From Enterococcus pallens ATCC BAA-351 (GTDB taxonomy: Bacteria; Bacillota; Bacilli; Lactobacillales; Enterococcaceae): DNA of 64,000 nucleotides. The stretch covers positions 186,001 through 250,000 of the forward strand of contig NZ_ASWD01000004.1 of the NCBI RefSeq assembly GCF_000407485.1. The letters are read 5' to 3'. Under the pieces are notes generated by a model. That model saw only the letters and a program-made list of their open reading frames with translations. It searched no databases and was not told the DNA's origin. This document shows positions 8,795-16,727 of the stretch, in pieces (position 1 is the first letter of the stretch; each line of letters opens with the position of its first letter). The position numbers and the translations under genes are program-made.

Positions 8795-9535
8795 TTAAGG
8801 CTGCTGTAATTCAGGATATTTTCTAAGTAAATTAGCAGCAGTTTCAGCAATTTGGCTGTTCGTTGCATTGCCGGCATTGGCTGCTAATATTTCTTCATCA
8901 GGGATGGCAGCCAAAACATTTTCGTCGAAGCCTTGGTTTTGCTGCATAATTGTTCTAACCATTTCAGCTCTCTCATGATCGGTGGGCACTCCCTGCTGAC
9001 TAGCAGCTTCAGTCACTGGTACTGGCTCCACCAGACTAGTATCTAAATATTCTTTAGAGACTACAATCCAGCCCTGATCCGGTTTGCTCAGGAAATACCC
9101 TGACTCTTCCAAAAATCCTTCGCTGTTAACTCTAAAGGAATCTAATGTGTCAATCTGAACCTGAGTTGCTTTAACACTAGCGTACAATAGTTTGTCTTCC
9201 TTGGTTTCTAAAACAATTTCGTATTTCGGATCTTGTAAAAGATCTATGTTTTTCCTTTTAAGCCAGATAGCTGCTACCCATTGCTTCATTTGATCCGCGG
9301 TTAGATTGCGCGTATCCACAGCTGCCTCCTTACTCGTCTCCGTAGTGCTGTCCATAGTGCTTTCCGTAGTGCTGGCTGTCGTTGACTCTTTAGAGCTTGA
9401 AGGTTTACTTGTTGACGAGACTTCTTGAGCAGCGTCCAAACTATTAGAATTGCTGCTATTTTCATCTGTATTTCTACAGCTGGTCAGTAAGAGAACAGCT
9501 GCCAAAGCCAAAGAAATTAAGGTTATTTTTCTCAT
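8795..9535 (-). CDS. Putative lipoprotein of unknown function
   Basis: Exported lipoprotein of 246 residues. The signal peptide ends in the lipobox LLTSC (Cys20). Residues 25-70 are a Ser/Thr/Glu linker (STTASTTESTMDSTTETS), followed by a globular region (YEIVLETKEDKLLYASVKATQ, GFLEESGYFLSK, GWIVVSKEYLDT) and a helical C-terminus. I recognise the layout from surface lipoproteins of enterococci but no characterised family. Possible envelope-maintenance or adhesive role; function not inferable. Confidence 0.8.
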   Translation of the reverse strand: MRKITLISLALAAVLLLTSCRNTDENSSNSNSLDAAQEVSSTSKPSSSKESTTASTTESTMDSTTETSKEAAVDTRNLTADQMKQWVAAIWLKRKNIDLLQDPKYEIVLETKEDKLLYASVKATQVQIDTLDSFRVNSEGFLEESGYFLSKPDQGWIVVSKEYLDTSLVEPVPVTEAASQQGVPTDHERAEMVRTIMQQNQGFDENVLAAIPDEEILAANAGNATNSQIAETAANLLRKYPELQQP

Positions 9536-9593
9536 ATAGGAATCCTCCTGTTAATACTCTTCTTATTAATCTAAGTATTATCCTGCAAATCAA

Positions 9594-9755
9594 TTACTTT
9601 TCTATATCTTCTATATTTTCCTGCTTCAAATCCACCTGCTTAACCACATATTTCATTACCGTTTTAAACTCTTCAATCGTAGCATTTTCTGATAACTCAA
9701 ACATACTTTTATGGTACTTTTCGACAATCCGTTTGACTTCTTCCTTTTCAGACAC
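9594..9755 (-). CDS. Small charged protein, 53 residues, unknown
   Basis: A short reading frame starting at GTG (9753-9755) with a GAGGG site nine bases upstream and ending at TAA (9594-9596). The product MSEKEEVKRIVEKYHKSMFE... is very charged, helical and without membrane segment. Codon use looks coding and no competing gene overlaps, but there is no family I recognise. It lies upstream of the lipoprotein gene and may share its transcript. Confidence 0.5.
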   Translation of the reverse strand: MSEKEEVKRIVEKYHKSMFELSENATIEEFKTVMKYVVKQVDLKQENIEDIEK

Positions 9756-9989
9756 CTGACATTTCCCTCACTTTTCACATGTATTACAAAGATAATCACT
9801 ACCTCCGAATAATTCATAATTCAGATTATCTTCAGTTAAATCGTTACTCCTATTTCTTGAACAGGTTTCTCTCCACTTGCTCAAAACTATCTCTTCATTG
9901 CTATTATTATATCACTCGTTATTTGGAAGCCAAAGTGTAACTATTAATATAGCTTTTCCAATTTATTATAAATCTATTTGAAAATAGTA

Positions 9990-10283
9990 GCTTATTTAAC
10001 ATCCTCTACTATCATGTTGGGTGATGACATCGTGAAAACTCCCGATGATGTAATAACCTTCTGCTTTTTCCAATTGAGAAAACCTGATAAAACTGTCCAT
10101 TGCTGGATAACTAGCAGACTTATCCTCTGACACTGGCCAAGCCGACCAATCATAAGCCACTCAGGAAGTGCTGCCATCTCAAACAACGATTGAGCTCTGG
10201 AACAGCAAGCTCTGATTTAACTAGAACTCCGGCCCAAATCTCCACGTGGTTGCCGGTTCCAGATGTATTCCCACAAAAACTTT
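9990..10283 (-). pseudogene. Decayed protein-coding remnant, identity unknown
   Basis: Two minus-strand frames give protein-like text that would join after a frameshift: VEIWAGVLVKSELAVPELNR with LRWQHFLSG, then YDWSAWPVSEDKSASYPAMD with SFIRFSQLEKAEGYYIIGSF and a stop at about 9998-10000. No start codon or ribosome site survives. I do not recognise the family. The rest of 9756-9990 shows only AT-rich DNA. Confidence 0.35.
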
Positions 10284-10345
10284 AGGTTTCAATCTGCTAC
10301 GTTTCAGGAGGCAAGGCAATTGAAGTATAGGCTTTTTTGATTTTT

Positions 10346-10627
10346 TGAGCTCTGGCATCGTTTATTGCGGGACCAAACAACAGAAAGCTCACAAAATAAT
10401 GAGCGTGTTGAAGAAAACTCGAAAGCTAATACTTCAGAGCAGACAACTAAGCCGAAGAAGAAAAAGAAGAAAAAGACCGGTAAGCAACCAACCGATCACA
10501 TGTCCAACTGAAAAATTTAACTGCCTCCGGTAAAAAATCAAAAAATGAGAAAGACTTGAAGATAGAAAAGGCCCTGCGAAAGGGTTCCGGCAAGAAAAAG
10601 AATCGCAAGCGGAATAGACGGAAGTAA
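10346..10627 (+). pseudogene. Frameshifted remnant with lysine-rich C-terminal tail
   Basis: A plus-strand frame reads ELWHRLLRDQTTESSQNNER, then a tail with seven consecutive lysines (KPKKKKKKKTGKQPTDHMSN) and a stop; one added base at about 10510 restores the frame to LKNLTASGKKSKNEKDLKIE and a basic end KKKNRKRNRRK with stop at 10625-10627. It is the C-terminal tail of a lost protein, perhaps membrane-bound since a FF-rich stretch lies upstream. No start survives. Confidence 0.45.
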
Positions 10628-10642
10628 GATTTTCTTAGCAAC

Positions 10643-10683
10643 AAAAAAGCCAATGAATCCCTTTGGTTGGGCATTCATTGACT
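10643..10683 (-). terminator. Rho-independent terminator of the CmpB-like gene
   Basis: On the minus strand GTCAATGAATGCCC pairs with GGGATTCATTGGC, followed by TTTTTT. It starts about 12 bases after the stop at 10695. Confidence 0.85.
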
Positions 10684-10694
10684 AAAAACTAGGC

Positions 10695-11402
10695 TTATTT
10701 GTGGAACTTCAAATTCGGGTAGTTTTTGATGATTCGGCTTAAATTGTGATGCTTCAGCTGCTTCGGTCTGCTTTCCAACAGCTTCAGCACCTTGTTTCGA
10801 CTGGCAGAAGACTTGTGATTGGTTACTAAATGCTTCAAACGAAACTCTTTGATTGCGGCATTTTCTGGATCAGAAGTATCCACCACAGCTTCCACTTCTT
10901 TTTTCGTCGTAAGGGTGAAAAACAGTGTCGAAAGGACATCGCTGGCAACTAAAGCAGCCAAGATAATTGGTCCCAGGTGGTTGGTAGCTGTAATAAAATC
11001 ATGAATCATCTCTTGAATCATGGGGTTAATAATTTTAATCAGCAATAAGCAGCCGACACCCCAAAACAGGGAGACTGGCACAGCCACTCGACCTTCAATA
11101 TTCAGCGGGACATGGGTATAATCCCACAGCTTCATATTGAACAGCTTTTCTAAAAGCCAGCTGGTGACAAATTCGATGATGGTCACAATCACCACAATAT
11201 TAAAGTACAGGTTGAGTAATGTACCGGCATTGCTGGGAACCAGCAGCAGCACAGCAGAAACACCAAAGCCGTAAACTGGGCAATAAGGCCCTAGTAAAAA
11301 GCCGCGATAAACAAAATGCCGGGCTTTAATCGAACAGTAAATACTTTCCCATAACCAGCCGATGAAGGAATAGACAATAAACGTCATAAATAATTTATCC
11401 AA
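10695..11402 (-). CDS. Putative ABC-transporter-permease-like membrane protein (CmpB/DUF1113)
   Basis: Integral membrane protein of about 235 residues. The block FIGWLWESIYCSI...FVYRGFLLGPYCPVYGFG is the signature of the ABC_trans_CmpB family, whose function is unproven. Five or so hydrophobic segments occupy residues 1-165; the C-terminal 70 residues are basic and cytosolic. The start is probably TTG at 11402, eight bases after AGAGG; an ATG five codons later is the alternative. A -10-like TATACT lies upstream. Single gene with its own terminator. Confidence 0.75.
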   Translation of the reverse strand: MDKLFMTFIVYSFIGWLWESIYCSIKARHFVYRGFLLGPYCPVYGFGVSAVLLLVPSNAGTLLNLYFNIVVIVTIIEFVTSWLLEKLFNMKLWDYTHVPLNIEGRVAVPVSLFWGVGCLLLIKIINPMIQEMIHDFITATNHLGPIILAALVASDVLSTLFFTLTTKKEVEAVVDTSDPENAAIKEFRLKHLVTNHKSSASRNKVLKLLESRPKQLKHHNLSRIIKNYPNLKFHK

Positions 11403-11527
11403 AAAATGCACCTCTCTTATACAGTTAGTATAACAAAAATGCATCTTTTAGAAAAAAGTTCTAATGTTTTGACTAAAAACGAGAATTTTTACTGTTTATT
11501 TGACTTGCTCACGATTGTCGCAAAGTC

Positions 11528-11965
11528 CTAAGCATTCAATGACACGGCTGCTCGTAAAGCTAACTGGTAGGTTTCAAAGCCAAAGCCGCACATTACACCC
11601 GCTGCCTTTTCTGAGAATACTGAATGATGACGGAATTCTTCCCGGGCATGCACGTTGGACATATGCATTTCAATAAACGGTACCTCTAAAATTTCTAGAG
11701 CATCGCGAATTGCATAGCTATAGTGGGTCCAGGCTCCAGCATTGATGATTACGGCATCAACCTTGTCTTTGTAGCCTTGGTGGATCCGCTCAACCATTTT
11801 GCCCTCGTCATTGGTTTGAAAATGTTCTACTTGGACACCCAGCTCTTTGGCTAGGTTCGCCATGTTTTGATTAATTTCATCTAACGTTACGGTTCCATAG
11901 TGCTTAGGATTCCGATGGCCAAACATGTTGTGATTTACACCATGCAGCATTAAAATCTTTTTCAT
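11528..11965 (-). CDS. Type II 3-dehydroquinate dehydratase-like protein (AroQ family)
   Basis: Cytosolic protein of 145 residues, the usual AroQ length. Conserved blocks: LHGVNHNMFGHRNPKHYG (catalytic Arg and Tyr kept, but the usual GPNLNLLG loop is altered), NAGAWTHYSYAIRDAL and EMHMSNVHAREEFRHHSV. It dehydrates 3-dehydroquinate in the family. It is last in an operon of CoA-transferase, MaoC hydratase, PanE-like reductase and VOC protein rather than with aromatic biosynthesis genes, so it may be a catabolic paralogue (quinate/shikimate-type) or act on a related substrate. Confidence 0.82.
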   Translation of the reverse strand: MKKILMLHGVNHNMFGHRNPKHYGTVTLDEINQNMANLAKELGVQVEHFQTNDEGKMVERIHQGYKDKVDAVIINAGAWTHYSYAIRDALEILEVPFIEMHMSNVHAREEFRHHSVFSEKAAGVMCGFGFETYQLALRAAVSLNA

Positions 11966-11984
11966 GCTTTTTCTCCTTCAATCG

Positions 11985-12359
11985 TTATTGCCAAGGGGCT
12001 ACTTGTAAAGCTTCTTCGACAGTTCCTGTTTTTGCCTGCAGAATTTCCAGACATAATCCGTCTGGCAGCTCTAGCCAATTGTCGCCTTGAGGCATTGGTT
12101 TTACATCATAGGTACGAATTTTTTCTAACGCTGCTTGCTGATCTTCGGCCATAATACCTAAATGTCCCAGTTTGCCAGCAGGATGCTTTTCAGGAACTTC
12201 AATTAGTTGAATACCGCCATACAGCCACACCTGTCTGGGTTGTCCGGCTTCTTCTTTACGCATGCGTTCGGTGAAGTTCAGAGTATTCGCAAAAAATTCA
12301 ATGTACCAATCGATATCAGTGACGTAAACGGCCACGTGTTCAATATATGCTTTATTCAT
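11985..12359 (-). CDS. VOC-superfamily (glyoxalase-fold) protein
   Basis: Small cytosolic protein of 124 residues with the paired beta-alpha-beta units of the vicinal oxygen chelate fold: EHVAVYVTDIDWYIEFFANTLNF, QVWLYGGIQLIE, LGHLGIMAEDQ, LELPDGLCLEILQ. His and Glu positions suit a metal site. It overlaps the PanE-like gene by eight bases and precedes the AroQ-like gene, hence co-expressed. Could be an isomerase, lyase or dioxygenase-like enzyme of the same pathway; reaction unknown. Confidence 0.8.
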   Translation of the reverse strand: MNKAYIEHVAVYVTDIDWYIEFFANTLNFTERMRKEEAGQPRQVWLYGGIQLIEVPEKHPAGKLGHLGIMAEDQQAALEKIRTYDVKPMPQGDNWLELPDGLCLEILQAKTGTVEEALQVAPWQ

Positions 12360-13290
12360 GGAAGCCGCCCTCGTTTCTCACTTCAATTCCTTTGACACAA
12401 GCAGTTAATGCCTGATTAAATGGCGTTGGAATGTTCATTTTTTTACCCCAGCGCACAACTGCACCATTGATAAAATCAATTTCAGATTTTTGTTTCTTTT
12501 CAAGACTTTGTAAAATGGATGTCTTGAAGCCATAGGGCAAGCCGACTGCTGACTTTTCCCAAACTATTCGCGGATCTTCTGTCGAAAGCATAATGTTGTT
12601 GGCTTTAGCCACCGCGACTGCTTCTTCAATTGCCGCAAAGGCAGTTTGTTCGATTTCAGGTACTTGGTAAAGATCGCCATAAGGCAGACCTGTAATACCA
12701 GCTACCGCACCTGTGGCCACATTAATCAGCAATTTGTCCCAAATCATGCCTTTGATATTTTCACTGATTTTAGTAATGATGCCGCCATCGTTAAATTCAG
12801 CTGCAATCTTTTGGATACGTTCCGTTTGCTGGCCATCCATCTCGCCGATGCAGATTTCTTTGCCTACCACACCTGGAATGACTTTGCCGGGAGCAACTAA
12901 TACGCCGCCGACATAAGCTTTTCCGCCGATGATTTTGTCACTGCCGACTTGTTGTTCAATAATTTCTTCATTGCCCAAACCGTTTTGCAGCGAGAGAACG
13001 ACCGTTTTTTCTCCGATTAAAGGAGCCGCCTGCTTGATGGCTGCTTCTGTGGCGAAGGATTTCACCAGAACCACCACGATATCCATTTCTCCTAAAGCAG
13101 AAGGATCGGTCACAGCTTTAATTGGAATGCTGATTTCCTGATCGTCTTCAAGAAAGATTAAACCGTGCTGATTGATTTGATCTACGTGCTCCTGCCATTG
13201 ATCAACAAGATAAACTTCTTTACCATTTCTGGCTAAGGTTCCGCCAATCGAACTACCTAAGGCTCCTGCACCTAAGAAACAAATTCTCAT
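12352..13290 (-). CDS. Ketopantoate reductase-like NADP oxidoreductase (ApbA/PanE family)
   Basis: Cytosolic dehydrogenase of 312 residues. The Rossmann motif FLGAGALGSSIGG is at residues 5-17; VKSFATEAAI, LQNGLGNEE and the C-terminal helical domain with WDKLLINVATGAVAGITG and KTSILQSLEKK are those of PanE. The family reduces 2-ketopantoate or other 2-keto acids with NADPH. In this operon, between a MaoC hydratase and a VOC protein, it more likely acts on a catabolic 2-keto or 2-hydroxy acid than in pantothenate synthesis. ATG overlaps the MaoC stop (4 bases). Confidence 0.85.
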   Translation of the reverse strand: MRICFLGAGALGSSIGGTLARNGKEVYLVDQWQEHVDQINQHGLIFLEDDQEISIPIKAVTDPSALGEMDIVVVLVKSFATEAAIKQAAPLIGEKTVVLSLQNGLGNEEIIEQQVGSDKIIGGKAYVGGVLVAPGKVIPGVVGKEICIGEMDGQQTERIQKIAAEFNDGGIITKISENIKGMIWDKLLINVATGAVAGITGLPYGDLYQVPEIEQTAFAAIEEAVAVAKANNIMLSTEDPRIVWEKSAVGLPYGFKTSILQSLEKKQKSEIDFINGAVVRWGKKMNIPTPFNQALTACVKGIEVRNEGGFHE

Positions 13291-13727
13291 CGATCCATCT
13301 CCTCTTCAGGAATAAACTTTAGAATGTGCATCGCATAAACACAAATTTGATCGTGCTGATTAAAAATCTCCACATCCGCATAGGTTTTCATTGCTTCCGT
13401 ATCGACTTCCTTGACGGTATATTTCGCTGTCACTGTATCACCGAAAAAGACTGGTTTGATGAAGCGTAATTTATCATAGCCGTAAGAAACACTTGGAATA
13501 TCCGCATTAGCCTGCTGCTGAATCATCGTTGACGCAGTACACCCAAAGGAGAAGGTCAGCACGCCATGCACGATTCTTTCTTTGTAAGGAGTAGTTTTCA
13601 TAAATTCCGCGTTCATATGCATTTGGCTGAAATCACCAGTAATCCCTGCATACATGTAAACATCTGACTCGCTAATGGTTTTAGTGTAAGAATACGTATC
13701 TCCGACTTTCAATGGTAGTTCTGTCAT
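13287..13727 (-). CDS. MaoC-like (hot-dog fold) dehydratase/hydratase
   Basis: Cytosolic protein of 146 residues with the MaoC/R-hydratase signature: GDFSQMHMNAEFMKTTPYKE (the catalytic Asp and His lie in such a block) and RIVHGVLTFSFG, then SYGYDKLRFIKPVFFGDTV. Family members hydrate enoyl-CoA or dehydrate 3-hydroxyacyl-CoA. One base separates it from the CoA-transferase, which fits a route that activates an acid to CoA and then hydrates or dehydrates it. Confidence 0.87.
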   Translation of the reverse strand: MTELPLKVGDTYSYTKTISESDVYMYAGITGDFSQMHMNAEFMKTTPYKERIVHGVLTFSFGCTASTMIQQQANADIPSVSYGYDKLRFIKPVFFGDTVTAKYTVKEVDTEAMKTYADVEIFNQHDQICVYAMHILKFIPEEEMDR

Positions 13728-13728
13728 T

Positions 13729-15318
13729 TTATTTTCCTCCTAATTGGTTGTTTAGCCATTCTTCTTGAATTCCCATAACACTTGGATTAAATAGGCGCTC
13801 GTCCATCACCTGCAGATTTTCCGCAACGTTTGGTCGGAAAGCCATTTGCTGCATAATATCTTTTTCAAGATCTACTCCTGGAGCAATCTCGATCAGCTCT
13901 AAGCCCTTTTCAGTTAATTTGAAGACAGCCCGTTCAGTCACATAATAGACTTCCTGTCCCCGAGCAATCGCGTCCGTTCCGTTAAAGGTAATCTCTGGCA
14001 CTTCTTCAATAAACTTCTTGAAGCGGCCTTCCTGTTGAATCTCAATTTTTTCTTCATTAATTTCGGTTTTTAAACCGCCAGCCGTTAACGTACCGCAGAA
14101 AACGACCTTTTGAGTATTTTGACAAATATCAACAAAGCCGCCAGTACCGACAATTTTGCCGTTGAAGCGGTGCACGTTAACATTTCCTTTGGCGTCCACT
14201 TCGGCGAAGCTTAAGAAGCAGACATTCAGACCGCCACCGTCATAAAAATCAAATTGAGCCGGCATTTCCATCAGAGCCCGACTATTCAAGGTCGCTCCAA
14301 AGAAAATTCCTTGGGCTGATTCGCCGCCAACCGCTCCGGTTTCAACGGTTAAAACGAATTCGTCTTGTAAGCCTTCTTCTCGAGCAATGATCCCGATACC
14401 ATCTGCAATTCCGACACCGACATTCCCGACATTACCAGAGGAAATTTCAAACAAGGCCCGGCGCCCGATCACTTTTCGCTGGTTCAAAGGAATCAATTCC
14501 GTTGAGTCGGTACAAGCCGTATAATCACCCGATAAGAAACGATTCACGCCGCCGCTGTACAATTGAGTTTGATTTTCATCCACTACTATTGCATCAACAT
14601 AATAACCAGGGATCTTCACTTGGCGCGGATGCAGGGTACCAGCTTTTACAACCTTCTGGACTTGGACAATCACCTTTCCGCCGTTGTTGTGAGCCGCTTG
14701 GGCTAACACCAAGGCATCAGCATAGATGATTTCGTCCTCCATTGAGATGTAGCCTTCGCTGTCTGCGGTAGTTCCGCGAATAATCGCGACATCAATCGGA
14801 GTCGTTTTATAGAATAAATATTCCTTGCCGTCGATTGTGTCTTTTTTCACTAAATCTTCCGTAGTTCGTTCATTTAGCTTGCCGCCAGCCTGGTCTGGAT
14901 CAATAAAGGTTCCTAAACCGACATGGGTATAAATCCCCGGTTGTTTAGAAATCGCTGCTCTGGTTAAATGACAAATGACTCCTTGAGGAAAATTGTACGC
15001 CTCAATCTCATTTCGTTCCGCCATTTCCGCAAGTCTAGGAGACTGAGCCCAATGACCGCCAATGATTCGTTTTACCATGCCCGACTGAGCCAGTGGAGAC
15101 ATTCCTCGATCGTTTCGATCGCCTAACCCTGTGGTATGAATCAAGGTTAAATCTTGCGGATGCTGCTCTTTTTTAAACCGCTCTGCCAAAGATGTGATAA
15201 CTGTCGTTGGTTCTGTAATTCCACCACCAGCACCACAGAATCCGACAACAGCGCCATCTTTAACTAACTGAGCAGCTGCTTCTGCTGTCATAATCTTTGA
15301 TTTGCTTGCTTTACCCAA
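13729..15318 (-). CDS. Family I acyl-CoA:acetate CoA-transferase (fused subunits)
   Basis: Cytosolic CoA-transferase of 529 residues with both alpha and beta halves in one chain (YdiF/acetate CoA-transferase type). The first half starts MTAEAAAQLVKDGAVVGFCGAGG in pieces; the active-site glutamate lies in VLTVETGAVGG in the second half, matching the E-x-G-x-x-GG oxyanion block. It would activate a carboxylic acid at the expense of acetyl-CoA or another acyl-CoA. First gene of its operon, divergent from LysR, with a 5' untranslated leader containing a repeated structured element (15361-15416). GGAGG lies upstream; the start is TTG or the next ATG. Confidence 0.87.
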   Translation of the reverse strand: MGKASKSKIMTAEAAAQLVKDGAVVGFCGAGGGITEPTTVITSLAERFKKEQHPQDLTLIHTTGLGDRNDRGMSPLAQSGMVKRIIGGHWAQSPRLAEMAERNEIEAYNFPQGVICHLTRAAISKQPGIYTHVGLGTFIDPDQAGGKLNERTTEDLVKKDTIDGKEYLFYKTTPIDVAIIRGTTADSEGYISMEDEIIYADALVLAQAAHNNGGKVIVQVQKVVKAGTLHPRQVKIPGYYVDAIVVDENQTQLYSGGVNRFLSGDYTACTDSTELIPLNQRKVIGRRALFEISSGNVGNVGVGIADGIGIIAREEGLQDEFVLTVETGAVGGESAQGIFFGATLNSRALMEMPAQFDFYDGGGLNVCFLSFAEVDAKGNVNVHRFNGKIVGTGGFVDICQNTQKVVFCGTLTAGGLKTEINEEKIEIQQEGRFKKFIEEVPEITFNGTDAIARGQEVYYVTERAVFKLTEKGLELIEIAPGVDLEKDIMQQMAFRPNVAENLQVMDERLFNPSVMGIQEEWLNNQLGGK

Positions 15319-15360
15319 CCTGTTTCCTCCTTATGAATCTGAATTTTACACCGTATACTC

Positions 15361-15416
15361 TTCTACTAAGCAACTCGTAACTTCATTCGACTGCCAAAAG
15401 TAGAACTAGCATCCTT
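15361..15416 (-). promoter_or_regulatory. Structured leader element, copy A
   Basis: In the direction of transcription: AAGGATGC (15416-15409), arm TTCTACT (15405-15399), TTTTGGCAGT, a 31-base gap overall, then arm AGTAGAA (15367-15361). The arms are perfectly complementary. The same layout recurs at 24921-25010 and 25212-25306. It lies downstream of a likely promoter (TTGGAT, 18 bases, TATGAT, about 15424-15453) and so is probably in the mRNA leader of the CoA-transferase gene. Confidence 0.55.
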
Positions 15417-15473
15417 TTTCTTAATCATAAGCGAGCGTTTTCATATAATCCAATAGCATTTTTTCTAATTTTA

Positions 15474-15488
15474 ATAACTTGAGGTTAT
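15474..15488. promoter_or_regulatory. LysR-type T-N11-A box between divergent genes
   Basis: ATAACTTGAGGTTAT is an interrupted palindrome (ATAAC/GTTAT) with the T-N11-A form of LysR operators. It lies 37 bases before the LysR ATG and upstream of the likely CoA-transferase promoter, as expected for autoregulation and activation of the divergent operon. Confidence 0.7.
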
Positions 15489-15524
15489 CGTTTGAGTTAT
15501 ACTAAGGGAGAGGGGGGAAATTTG

Positions 15525-16433
15525 ATGAATATCCAACAGCTGCACTATTTTTTACATTTAGCAGAGACCCAAAATATGCAGCAGACCGCCGAGGATCTCT
15601 TTGTCAGCCAGCCGGCGTTAAGCAAGGCGATTACTAATTTGGAAAAAGAGCTGGAGGTTAAGCTGTTTGACCGTATTGGCCGCAGACTTCAGCTGAATAA
15701 ATATGGTGAGCTTTTTCAGAAAAGGGCCTATCGTTCGTTAAATGAACTTGAGGTAGGAAAAGAAGAAATTTATGCCCTTACTAATGCGTTAAGCGGACGA
15801 ATTGATTTAGGCTTTGTTTATTCCTTGGGTCCCATTTTTATTCCTAATCTGCTGGCGGAATACTCAAAAATCAGCCATGTAAAAATTAGAGGCAACCAAA
15901 CCAACACGATTAATCTGCTGTCTCAGCTGCAGGATGGTAAATTCGATGTCGTCTTTTTTACCGGCAATGAGTCTTATCCCGATATGGGACAGTTCCCTGA
16001 TTTGGAGATCATTCCTTTTCATACACAGCCAGTTATTTTTGTCGTGGGGATGGAACACCCTCTGTCTAGCAAGCAAAGCTATACTATTGAGGAATTGATG
16101 CCGTATGATTTTATTACCTTTCAAAAGCCCAGCACTTTGCGACCTTTAATTGATACCTATTTTGCTTCAAAAAACCTAACGCCGAAAATGACGTACGAAG
16201 TATTGGATGACCTGACCCTGCTCAGCTTCGCCAGCAAAAATCTGGGCATCGGCATTTTCCCTAAATCAAGCATTCTAAATAACTTTGGGATTAAAGAAAT
16301 CAGGGTCAACGAACCCTTTCTTTCCCAAACGATTTATCTGGCGCAAAACCCTCTACGTTATAAATCACCGGCTGTTAAACGGTTTATCGAGTATGTAACT
16401 TCGCAAAAGGCGACCTTATTGAAGCAAGTATAA
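15525..16433 (+). CDS. LysR-family transcriptional regulator
   Basis: DNA-binding regulator of 302 residues. N-terminal winged helix MNIQQLHYFLHLAETQNMQQ with SQPALSKAITNLEKELEV, then a periplasmic-binding-like effector domain (GRIDLGFVYSLGPIFIPNLL, FFTGNESYPDM). The ATG at 15525 follows a GGGGGG-rich ribosome site by a few bases; an upstream TTG at 15492 is unlikely because it overlaps the operator side. It probably activates the divergent CoA-transferase operon in response to an acid or CoA intermediate. Confidence 0.9.
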   Translation: MNIQQLHYFLHLAETQNMQQTAEDLFVSQPALSKAITNLEKELEVKLFDRIGRRLQLNKYGELFQKRAYRSLNELEVGKEEIYALTNALSGRIDLGFVYSLGPIFIPNLLAEYSKISHVKIRGNQTNTINLLSQLQDGKFDVVFFTGNESYPDMGQFPDLEIIPFHTQPVIFVVGMEHPLSSKQSYTIEELMPYDFITFQKPSTLRPLIDTYFASKNLTPKMTYEVLDDLTLLSFASKNLGIGIFPKSSILNNFGIKEIRVNEPFLSQTIYLAQNPLRYKSPAVKRFIEYVTSQKATLLKQV

Positions 16434-16434
16434 T

Positions 16435-16486
16435 AAAAAGCATCAAGCAGACTCATCCTGAGATAAAGCTGTTTGATGCTTTTCGT
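16435..16486. terminator. Bidirectional terminator after the LysR gene
   Basis: AAAAGCATCAAGCAG pairs with CTGTTTGATGCTTTT (one mismatch), with a T run on the plus strand and an A run before it, so it can serve LysR and the convergent allophanate hydrolase. Confidence 0.8.
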
Positions 16487-16517
16487 TTAATTGAGAGGAT
16501 TACTTAACCCTTCTTTA

Positions 16518-16727
16518 CTAAAAGATTCCTTTCAGCTGGTAATTTCGCCAGGAACCAAATTCTGTAATTTCATGCATCTCAGCTTCATCTATCTGCTGAC
16601 AAATAAAGCCTAGTACTACTTCCCCGTCCTCTAACTCCACCTGACCAATGCCAAGCGGGTAAGGAATGGTTTGAATAAAGCTGCTTAACGTCTCATTAGG
16701 GATCTGCCAAACTTCGACTTCAATTTT
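16518..16727 (-). pseudogene. Detached C-terminal domain of allophanate hydrolase
   Basis: After the frame break at the TTTT run 16724-16727, the adjacent frame reads KIEVEVWQIPNETLSSFIQT, PYPLGIGQVELEDGEVVLGF and ITEFGSWRNYQLKGIF, ending at TAG 16518-16520. This is the AtzF C-terminal domain (decarboxylating half) block with PLGIG and a closing GGWR-type motif. One extra A in the minus-strand AAAA run would fuse it to the upstream amidase. Confidence 0.8.

Noticed and set aside
11528-11965. Biosynthetic aroQ of the shikimate pathway
   Set aside because: Possible but not supported by context: it ends a CoA-transferase operon and its substrate loop is altered.
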